Positions 36,562 through 46,262 of a DNA stretch of 48,708 nt are shown piece after piece. The position numbers and the translations under genes were made by a program. The notes beneath the pieces were generated by a model. The model had not been told where the DNA came from. It ran no database searches and worked only from the letters and a program-made list of their open reading frames with translations. Source of the stretch: Phallusia fumigata (Eukaryota > Chordata > Ascidiacea > Phlebobranchia > Ascidiidae); the NCBI GenBank assembly GCA_008931825.1, contig QXVZ01028085.1:1-48708 (forward strand). The letters run 5' to 3'. Within the stretch, counting starts at the first letter, position 1. Each line of letters begins with the position of its first letter.

Positions 36562-36819
36562 CACACGAAATATATACTTCTTTGGTGGTTTAGTAACCTT
36601 GTCATTAAGTGTAAAGACTGAATTAAATCACATTTCACCAACGTCCTTCAAGTAACTTATTGATCGGGTCATTGGGTTGTGTTTTCCGAGAACATCATGG
36701 AACTCCTTGATTTGGAACGTCTGTAGTTATAGATTTTGTACAAGCATCCTGTAGTTAACCAGGAAAGAACTTTTATAAAATAATTTTGGGTTAGCAAAAA
36801 GCTTGGCCAAAACCCGCGT
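36562..36819. repeat. Duplicate copy B right of gap 36561
   Basis: Near-copy of 36345-36560 with an internal insertion. Both copies end in the same aacccgcgt. Confidence 0.85.
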
Positions 36820-37582
36820 ATCAAACCTGCTTTAAAAACCTTTTGTTTATAAATTTTCTAAAATTTTATACAACAGTGTGAAAAATTATGCTTGTTTTTT
36901 AACTCTCATGCTTCTGCTGTTTTCACATATAGCAGGCTTCAAGAAAAACTTGAATATCATAAACAAGTCGCTATTGAGCAGTTTAGGAATCAAGGAGTTC
37001 TAATCGAATAAAGCCGTAATTAAATTATAAAAACGTGCCTTCGAAAGCTTGGGTCATATTACAGCAGCGCGCGTGAAAGTCCACTTATAAATGTTCTAAG
37101 TGCTACTCAGGGCTTAAAAGCTTAACGCACGAGCAAGGATTGTTGATGCTTGGATGCCACTTGAATGAATATTAGCAAAGTATGGATATTGATTGTCGGA
37201 AGCTTTGGTTGTATTGTTTGGTATGTTATGTAGGGGACCTTTAAAACAAATTATTCAAACATTTTAGGTTCCATTTTAAGTTAAATTGTCCTTAAGTATT
37301 GGTCAGACTTTATACTGTCGTTCAGCGTTTTTATACTGTTCCCAATTTTGCAGTTGGTTTGCATGTATTTGGTGTAAAACTTATGTAAATGCAAAAAGTG
37401 TCCGATCACAAATACATAAGGTGTAAACATTTTGAATTGAAATTTGAATTTGTACAACGTTTTACTTTGTACAATCACATTTCCCAGCAAAGAGATCCAA
37501 CCGATCTTATACCTTTCATACATGTGTAATAAAACTTGAACAACGTTTCAACCCCGCCCAACTCTTGTACCTCGTCTTTCAG

Positions 37583-40547
37583 GTACTGCGGCTATTTACC
37601 GCAATACAAATACAGGATCGGTAAAACGTACGGGCGCCACTCAGTGGAGATCCTGACAGACGACAACGTTCACAAGTCGGGACAGTACGTACTTACACCC
37701 ACTGATGCGGTCCATCCGCCTCCACTGGATGAGCGGAGGTTAACCCTGCGGTCCCGAGGAGACAGCTGGGGAAATCAAAACTTGACGGAACAAATGGTTC
37801 CCGGTTATACGGGTAATATTTTTTGAAAGCGTAAAGCAGAAATGTTCTATTGCGGAAAATATATTTATTTTAAAACAGTTTACGTAACGCAATCCAAGGG
37901 TTCTTGGTGCGATTTTTGGCTTGGGGGATAGGGTATTTTTAAATCTTTCGTTATGGTTCTCACCAAGTAAAAAAGAGTGGATTGCATCCAAACAAAAAAT
38001 AATTATCTCACCGACCAAATCATACACAAACACCTTTGAAGGTAGATTTATATTTCCTCTAAAGGCTTCTTAAACCAAAAGGTATTGCAAGCCAATAATG
38101 TGGTCATTCTGGTCGCATAATTATAAACCGTCGATTACAAAACTTCGTCTTATGCGCTTGAATGTTTAGGTTATATACCGAAGAGGCAGCATTACTTCGC
38201 CAACACATACGGCGAAGTGTGTCGAAGTGCACTGAGTCACCACGAAACGGAACAGCAGGAAATTAAAGGCAAACAGCATCAGTTGAAGAAAGTCTTTGCC
38301 CTACAGACGGGAAGCATACGGCCCACGACAGACGAAGAAAAATCGGTAAATTTTACATTTTCACAATGTTGGAAAGAGTAATTCCTTTACCTGCATGCGT
38401 TGTATACCGAAAACGATGCTTGCGAGATGGCCAAGTTAGGCTTCAAATATAGTGAAGTGAGGTACAACGTGCCAAATGCGATGGCATTAATCAAAAAGGT
38501 GTCTGTGGCTTTTTGTTCCAATTTGCGTAATTGTGTTTTCCGCCAAGTCTTCAAGATGTGTAAAGTGCCGACCTTGCAACATTCGCACTGTCAAGCCAAA
38601 TCGGTATAGCCCTCAATCCGAATAGGCTGCTGTATAGATTAAAATCTGACATCCTGAACCCTTCTCTCCTACCAAATCACCCTTTTTCCTACTTTTGTTC
38701 TTGCGCATCTTGTTTCTTTAGTATCTGTAACATTCACCAAGTATGATACGAGAGATCATCTTTTACCTTTTAAAGACAACTTAAAAAAATCAAACACGTC
38801 ACGTTGTCGCTCCTTTTAAGCACATTGATTTAAGTGTTTGTCGTTCCTTTTAAGCACATTGATTTAAGTGTTTGCTCTACCCAGCTGATAACGTCGCGCT
38901 ACGCGACTCCCTTGTCCCCTCAAGCGAAGGACGCGAAGCGATATCAGTCNGAAAGAGTAATTCCTTTACCTGCATGCGTTGCATACCGAAAACGATGCTT
39001 ACGAGATGGCCAAATTAGGCTTCAAATACAGCGAAGTGATGTAAAACGTGCCAAATGCGATGGCATTAATCAAAATGGGGCCTGTGGCTTTGTTCCAATT
39101 TGCGTCAAGTCTTCAAGATGTGTAAAGTGCCGACCTGGCAACATTCGCACTGTCAAGCCAAATCGGTATAGCCCTCAATCCGAATAGGCTGCTGTATAGA
39201 TTAAAATCTGACATCCTGAACCCTTCTCTTCTACCAAATCACCCCTTTTCCTACTTTTGTTCTTGCGCATCTTGTGTCTTTAGTATCTGTAACATTCACC
39301 AAGAATGATACGAGAGATCATCTTTTACCTTTTGAAGATAACTTAAAAAATAATCCAAACACACTACGTTATGACGCTGAAGTTCGCTCTTTTAAGGCAC
39401 ATTGATTTAAGTGTTTGCTCTACCCAGCTGATAACGTCACGCTACGCGACTCCCTTGTCTCCTCAAGCGAAGGACGCGAAGCGATATCAGTCACCGCAAG
39501 AGTTTAAACCATACGGATCACCTTATTTCATGGAGAACGAGAATCCAATGAAATGGTTTAAATCAGGTTTGTTTAGAAATATTTTTTGATATACTTTAAA
39601 AATGTTATAACGGTACAATGTTTTTGTTGTAAGTTATTGGAAGTCAGCAGCATTTAATTCCCACATGTTAACGCTACAGGTTATACCGGCTTCGTTCCTC
39701 GAACAAGAGAACTTATTTCGCTCGGTTACCCGGTACAGAGCAAAAAGGGACTTTCCCTCTTTAATGACGCCGCCAAGGCCAGGGCCGAAAGCGTCGATGT
39801 GGACCATTTCGAACGCGTCACAAAACCCCGCGCTCACCCACACAAAGACAAAACCATAATTTACCCTTCAAACATTGGAATGGTCCCACACTATACCGGA
39901 TATATACCAGGTAAAAATTATATTTTTTAACCCGAAACCAAAGTATCGTTCAACGACCTTTAACGACCTGCCTTATATATTGCGTAACGTTTAGATTATC
40001 GCCGGTGTATCATTATCCTGCCCGCTTCTGTTGTTGTTGAGAACTTTTTAACTAGTTTACGGGGACAGGCTGCTGTCGTATGTTTAAATCCCTTATTAAA
40101 CAGCACATGAGCTTGTGCCTCGCTAAACTTGTGCCTAAACGGTACTTTGATTCGGTATTACCCCCTGCAACCCGGTATTTACTGTTGTGGCTGGTCAGTA
40201 CTGAGGGTAAATCACGAAATTGAAAACGATTAAACTCATTTTCAATTCCGTGATTTACCCTCAGTACTGACCAGCCACAACAGGTTAATAAAAAGCAAAG
40301 CTGTGGTGGCCGTGGGTTTAAATATTACGGTTGGCTTTGCTGGGCTTTGACCTAAAACGACTGGCTTGGAATCAACCTGATGTCCTATATATACATTTCA
40401 TATTAAACTGTTGTTTTATGACACTCTATTTGTTTCGTAGGTTACAAGTACATGATCGGCCACACTTATGGCCAGCACACCAACAACACTTTGAAGCTAC
40501 CGCCAGCGGGACAGTCTGGCAGTCGATCGCTAACCACGGCTGCGTAA
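37583..40547 (+). CDS. CIMIP2 (FAM166) ciliary microtubule inner protein, 5' partial
   Basis: Axonemal doublet-microtubule inner protein family (CIMIP2/FAM166, DUF2475), which acts inside cilia and sperm flagella. Exons found are 37583-37812, 38170-38345, 39428-39566, 39680-39910 and 40441-40547. They give 294 codons plus a missing first exon that should end with two bases of a Gly codon; internal phases all close. The repeating PGYTG(Y/F)xP motif is clear: YCGYLPQYKYRIGKTYGR, VPGYTGYIPKRQ, SGYTGFVPRT, and VPHYTGYIPGYKYMIGHTYG. The N-terminal part is most like human CIMIP2A and the C-terminal part most like CIMIP2B, so this may represent the pre-duplication state. Exon 4 is partly duplicated (38884-38949) by the false duplication at gap 38950. 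Confidence 0.85.
38372..38949. repeat. Duplicate copy A left of gap 38950
   Basis: 578 bp of CIMIP2 intron 3 plus the 5' part of its next exon, repeated at 38951-39492 (542 bp). The copy is cut mid-exon at the n, so it is an artefact rather than an exon duplication. Confidence 0.87.
38807..38874. repeat. 34-bp tandem duplication, allele-specific
   Basis: Two 34-bp units (38807-38840 and 38841-38874) differ at one base and lie just before the CIMIP2 exon acceptor. The other copy (near 39387-39420) has one unit only. Confidence 0.85.
38951..39492. repeat. Duplicate copy B right of gap 38950
   Basis: Copy of 38372-38949 that continues into the intact exon 39428-39566. It lacks the 34-bp tandem duplication seen in copy A. 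Confidence 0.87.
40182..40283. mobile_element. Foldback palindrome in CIMIP2 last intron
   Basis: Arms 40182-40226 and 40239-40283 are 45-bp reverse complements with a single mismatch, around a 12-nt loop. The element starts CTGTTGTGGCTGGTC and ends with its inverse. This is a very strong hairpin in DNA or RNA and resembles a foldback or snap-back MITE. No clear target-site duplication is seen. Confidence 0.85.
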
Positions 40548-43283
40548 CGACTTTTATTCCTAACCAGCAGCATGCTAGATAAGGCTCAGAGGATACTTTT
40601 AAGTTACTTTCGTTTCATAGGCTCAAAGTTTTGGACCAATTTTTGACCCAGCCGATCTCATTTCATTACTGGTTGAATCACAATATATTACGCGAAAAAC
40701 ATTTTTATGCCAATTATTGATACCGCTTTCGTCTGCAACACAGTAAAGTTAAAATGACGGCACAAGGTGACAAATTTCAAAGTGCTGATAAAATGTACTT
40801 GGCGTCGGTTTTTGTGGCTAGTGTTTTTTCATGTTTTCTTATAATTTTAACATGTAAACAATTGTGTAGTTTAGAGATAGAAATTTTAGGGACCACAGGC
40901 CGAAGCGAATCACGTAAATTTTGCTGCAAAAACTAAAATCTAAACAAAAAATTCCCTACTTTGTCCTATCAGGCACCTATATATTGGTGGTAAGAGACTT
41001 GCCTAATGTTTGAACATATGCATGTCATCTGTCAATTCTTGGTTAATATAGATCAAACCCATACGCTTCGTTTTCAGAGGGTACTTGATTACTTTGTCAG
41101 AAAGACTTCAGAATTTATTCACCATGCACACCACGCAATACTATTTGAAGGAAAAGTCTTTGTTACATTTTGGATGATTGAAAATACAAATTTCCAAATT
41201 CAAGGTCGTCTGGTTGGTTATAAAACAATAAATCTTCAGGCAAAGTGGTTCAACTGAACGTCACTCATGTCTACCTGTAAAATGCAAATAGATACTGTAA
41301 AGTGATTTAAATCTTGACGGCATGGACTGTTGAGACCATCATGCTTGCGCTATTTTTTGTAAACCAGGTCGTAATTGCTATTGTCTGGCTTACTACTTTT
41401 GCCGCAATTTATTGGTTTATGCGTAGCAAATTTCGGTACTTTCCTTGTTGTATATCAGCGTTATATCTTCATTTTGATAATAAACACACTACTTTAATAA
41501 CAAGTGATACTTTTTCATTGTCCGACTGTAGTCAACTTTTTTTACTTGAAAACCAGAGCCCAAAAATTACGTTTTTTCCACGAAAGCGTTTAGAAACTGT
41601 TGCGCTGAGGTTTTGTGAGGTATGTAGCAAGGTAGAACCCACAGAGTGCTAGTGTGTGTTGTTCAGTAAAACACAACGGAATCAGTCTTCTAACCAAATA
41701 CTTATAATGCAAAGTGGCAGATTTTCGAAGTCGTGCTAGGTAAATATAACTTTAAGCTTAAACGGAAATTGTCATGGGTTACCCGCATTGTCAACTGCAG
41801 CTGTTATGTTAATCAGCACCGGAAGAATTGTATGCATCAGGTATTAGCATTGAGGAAGTCGAGCAGTTCGGGTGCCAATGCATATTGCTGAACAAGGCCC
41901 ACAAGGGACAAAAGTAACGAAGTATAATTTTATCGTATTTTAACCCTGATAATCTTTTATGTGCACAAACTTTGGAATAAACGTTTAGACAAAATGGCAA
42001 ACTTAAAAAAATATGTAGTTACAGTGAGCAACCCCACTCACCAACCGGTGTTTTTCTGCATGATAATTTCACTAGTCCAAGTTACACCATCTTTTAATGG
42101 CAACCCTGTGCAATACGACTCATGACAAACAAAATTGGCACTTCAAAAAGTGACGTATTTGCAATGTCCATTCGGAGGGGTTTTGCTGCGTGACTTTGTT
42201 ACGCCATTAGTATATTTGCATCTCTTTATAAAAATCTGGGTAAAAATTGAATCATTGCATTATAACTTTGTAATTCAGACCCAGGATAGCAAATTGCATG
42301 CTACATAAAACACAACCAAAGCCAAAAGTGTACTACTTTGTTGGTCGGGATGTTCTATTTCATTTGCGATCACAACAAAACAAGCGCTGAGCTTGCACTC
42401 AACTTCCTGCGCTAGTTAGCTTTACATAACGTATGTCGCAAATAAGAACGCCAAAACTTCCTGGAAACTCAGCGGTTGTGTAAAGTAATTTTTGAATATG
42501 CAGACAGCCAGCACTTCGATATCACGCAAGCAATCACTAACGGTACACCGGCCTTTGACAATTTGCCATTGCAATGTGGGACAACAAAAAACACGAAAAG
42601 CGCTTTTAAACGTGATTGTGGGAGTGTTATGTTGCGACTGGCATCCTGAGTGGGTCAATTGTGCGACTTTGTGGCTGACAAACTTCACATTTTGCAAGCT
42701 TATGCTACTGAACATTTGTCATTGGCATTGGTCGACTGATGGCTTACCCCATAGTCAATTAAAATGTGCACAGGTACAAGTCTATCACAAAAGGTAAAGT
42801 TAATAAGACAACTTTTAATTGGTTTGTCTAAGTTGGACCACTTTGTTTGCGATTTCAGCAATTATATATGACGCCAAGTTGTAAAAATCAAAGTAGATGG
42901 ACTATGTGCTTAGCTTTTTGAGCACAGTGCACATGATTTCCTGAACAGCCATTGCCAGTAAATTAGCAGTAACTTAGAAACAAAAGTTTCTCACAGCAGC
43001 CAGCAAGTGTGTCATGTGTCCTGGAGAGGGTAATTTTTCATTTAATCGTTTTGTTATTTATTTAATGTTGGAATTTCCAGCATGATCTGCGTTAGATGTG
43101 AGGGGGGCAAAGGCTAATTGTTTTTCCAGAAAACTATAGTAATGATTGAGTATTACCATCAACACAATTACAATTACTTCTTTCGCATCACAGCACAAGC
43201 TATTTTGTGGAGGCTTCACCCAAATGGATTATCTACTACTACCTTATAGCCTAGGAATGTGTTTTGTTTTGTTCGGTTTCGCA

Positions 43284-43406
43284 GACGAAACTTTGGTTCC
43301 GATAAACAAGACCGAGAAACGAAAATTTGTGGGAAAGCCAAATTCGGTGGATTCCGGCGCATGGCGTAACCTGGCAACAGGCCTTTTGGATGACATCACC
43401 CGTTAG
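43284..43406 (+). other. Exon-like segment, unknown product
   Basis: Opens after a good acceptor (tttcgcag) and reads DETLVPINKTEKRKF... to a stop, with base composition richer in GC than its flanks. A diverged relative reading GETLVPITKKS follows an acceptor at 45741. No family is recognised. It could be a terminal exon or an old duplicated relic. Confidence 0.3.
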
Positions 43407-44449
43407 AAACAGTCGTATATAAGTTCTGAGAGGTTTTAACCTTAGTTAGCCTATCTGTGATCTAAAGCGTAGTTCTTCGCAAAATCACGACTGTTTATAA
43501 CAGCAGACAATTAAATCAAATTATTCAACAGGAAATGCCAAATCATTAGCAACCGGCTGTCGAACAAAACAATGGGATTCGAGTTTGTATTTAATATCAC
43601 AGATTATTAATATTCGTGTGTCAGCAGACACTTACTTTAGGTTTGTTATACTTGTTTACATAATTACCGAGTTTAAGCTGGCCTATATGCGTGACAATGA
43701 ACATCGGATAAGTTTGCACAATGAGCCAGTTTAACAGTTCAAGACTTTATTTAAGGTTTAGCATATTACGTCTCTCTGATGGTTTGCAGTAGCAGAAAAA
43801 ACGCTCCATCTCCGTTACTAGAGCTGTATCAGGAGAAAAAATAATTACTCAATACTGTAGGGGATACAGGAGAGGTGATAGAGCTGCCGTAGTCACGAAG
43901 CCGCTTCCTACAAAACAACAAAAGCCCAATCAGCTTCCGTCGTGTGTGCCTCCACGCAGTAAACAGGACTAGCTTCTGTTGATTTGTTTCAGGTCTGTAC
44001 TGCTGAGTACGTTTAGGAATAGCAACAGGAGTAATTGGCAAAAAAGGCTGCAAATAGTTTCCTCAAGTGCTTACAGTGCAGAAAATTGTCAACCGTGATT
44101 GAAGATGTATTTTCAAGGTATGGTAGTAATCCAATAAAAATATTCTGTTTTATTGGCATCATAAGTGTGTAGCTTTGTTTTATTACCGGATAACATTAGT
44201 TGCTATATTAGAGTGTAGAAAATCTGCTTCGTAAAAAAACGCATGTATTTTGCAGCAGCTCTTTGGCATTTGATTAATCGTTTGTTACGTAACAGAATCG
44301 AAGAACGAGCCGCCTCTGTATCCTGGCACCACTAAAAAGAAGCCGGAACGTGAGTTGTGCACGTAATGTATAGGTTTCTGTATCCGTTAGCATGTCGGTT
44401 GAAAACTGGTAGCAAAAAAGCACCGTGCAGCTGATTTAGAATTGACAAA

Positions 44450-44673
44450 CATTTACCTGTGTCCCAAACTCCATTCTTCCAATTTTTATGAACTTTAAAG
44501 AAATGGTTGCTTGGACGAATCCATGCTAGCAAGATTATTTTGGTTACGTGGGTGTCCACGATAAAAAACGTAAGCGCAGATATTTTGCGCTTTAATTTTT
44601 GCATGTCTTGCCGTCAAGATATGATATTTTTCCCCCTAAACCCGGAAAACTAGTAACAAAGATCAGCGACACT
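44450..44673. repeat. Duplicate copy A left of gap 44674
   Basis: About 224 bp repeated at about 44686-44911 with few changes. No gene is involved. Confidence 0.85.
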
Positions 44674-44685
44674 NTGTCCCAAACC

Positions 44686-44911
44686 ATTTACCTGTGTCCC
44701 AAACTCCATTTTTCGAATTTTTATGAACTTTAAAGAAATGGTTGCTTAGACGAAGCCATGCTAGCAAGATTATTCTGGTTACGTGGGTGTCCACGATAAA
44801 AAAAACGTAAGCGCAGATATTTTGCGCTTTAATTTTTGCATGTCTTGCCGTCAAGATATGATATTTTTTCCCCTTAAACCCGGAAAACTAGTAACAAAGA
44901 TCAGCGACACT
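44686..44911. repeat. Duplicate copy B right of gap 44674
   Basis: Near-copy of 44450-44673. The few bases between the n and the start of the copy are part of the join. Confidence 0.85.
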
Positions 44912-45296
44912 TGTTGATTTTATCTTCAGTGGTCTTAAAGGAAATAATGCGAAGTTTTTTTGTCAAAAATACCTGTCAACAAGCAACTGCAGTAAAATCT
45001 GCAAACAAATTTTTTTGCAATGATGTGTGACATTTTGACGAAGAAGTGTGAAAATGGTGTAGGGGAATTTTAATGCGAATTGCATCACAGCCAGATACGT
45101 AACACAAATTAGTGAAACGCGTTTCCGCCCGCTAAGTGGTCGGCCATTTAGTGACGGCATCTTTGACAAGTTTTTTCGCACAGTTGAAATATCATTCCGA
45201 AATACTGCGTTTGTCTCATCTGGGTTTTTACTATTCTTTTTGTAAGCAAGATGTTGTAGAAATTCACTGCGACGTAGACTCACACTCTAAAACATC

Positions 45297-45366
45297 TCAG
45301 CAGGGGATGTAGGCTCATCATAGGAAACAGGAACCACGGCTAGACATACCGAGGCACACGTCACGT
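45297..45366. repeat. 70-bp direct repeat, copy 1
   Basis: It matches 45996-46065 at most positions (shared ggaaacaggaaccacggc core). Unlike the gap-linked copies, these two are separated by about 630 bp of unique sequence with no n, so they look like a true repeat. Confidence 0.8.
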
Positions 45367-45740
45367 TTAAACTGATTCTCGGGAAGCGTTTAATACCGTA
45401 CACAACTTAAATCTCCGATTTTATGTAACGAGCCGAAATTTTCGGTACATCGTACAAAACAATATTTGCATACGTGAGCAATACGCAATAACTGAAATCC
45501 AACAAATGTCGGTAGATATAACGAGATCAAGGTTGAATTTGGATAAAACGTTTGTTCAGTCAGTTTTCACCTTTCTAAGTTATTTCAAGAAGTAAAACCA
45601 CAACAATGGTTTACCACCACCAACGCGATTGTAAATACTTTTCTCCCACTGAAAGCATAGATTCTTATCGTAAATTGTGTTTTGTCCCGGATCGCGTTCC
45701 CCTCGGCTAGTTTAGGTATGTGTTTTCAGGTTTGGAGTTT

Positions 45741-45849
45741 CCCTGGCGAAACTCTGGTTCCGATCACAAAAAAGTCAAGGATCGTTTTTGCCCAAACGGA
45801 AGAAAACGCAATTTGCGTGGGCAAGCTAAACCTCGACGCGTTGCATTAA
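45741..45849 (+). pseudogene. Diverged copy of the 43284 exon-like segment
   Basis: Shares cgaaact-tggttccgat and a later aatttg-gtggg-aagc-aa block with 43284-43370, with an extra 20-30 bases between the blocks. It reads through to a stop after LNLDALH. Possibly a degenerate duplicate. Confidence 0.25.
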
Positions 45850-45995
45850 TACATGACAACAGCCTAATGATAAAAAACATCACATAAAGATTTGGGCCAC
45901 ATAAAAAATCTACCGTACTGTAAGGCTTTTAAAAACCTACATAATCATTTCTTGTTTCGAATTTTAACGACACGTTTTAAATTTTTTTCCAAGCG

Positions 45996-46065
45996 TCAGC
46001 ATGGGATGTGGGCTCATTATAGGAAACAGGAACCACGGCTAGACTAACCAAGGCACAAGTCACGT
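45996..46065. repeat. 70-bp direct repeat, copy 2
   Basis: Partner of 45297-45366. The two copies flank the exon-like segment at 45741. Confidence 0.8.
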
Positions 46066-46262
46066 CTCTTGGAGGCAAAGTTCTGAAATCACAGAGCGTT
46101 AGATTTGCCGCTACACTCTTAAACATGAAGTGTTGAACCAACCATGTTTGCATACGTCACATCTTTATCTCCGTTTTCAACTCTAGCTGTAATTGGGTAC
46201 ATTGGATAAAACAAAACTTGCAAACAGTCACGTGATCTATTTCAGCCTTTGCCAAACTAATC

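Larger units (their letters stand above)
32230..37582. other. Gene-poor stretch between INTS8 and CIMIP2 exon 2
   Basis: About 5.3 kb with no recognised gene. It holds a tRNA-like fragment (32301-32362), a hAT MITE (32562-32787), a GC-richer block with ORFs on both strands (33180-33900), a 164-codon ORF of unknown nature (35062-35556) and an allele duplication (36345-36819). The missing first exon of the CIMIP2 gene probably lies in this stretch, but I could not place it. Confidence 0.5.
40548..46262. other. Gene-poor stretch between CIMIP2 and the right-edge gene
   Basis: About 5.7 kb with no recognised gene. Short ORFs with hydrophobic stretches (40754-40936; 41314-41652) have no known family. 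Exon-like pair 43284-43406 and 45741-45849, a 70-bp direct repeat (45297 and 45996), and the allele duplication at gap 44674 are described separately. Confidence 0.5.

Noticed and set aside
41314-41652. 112-codon hydrophobic ORF as a membrane protein gene
   Set aside because: It starts without an ATG, has no family match, and AT-rich DNA readily yields hydrophobic frames.
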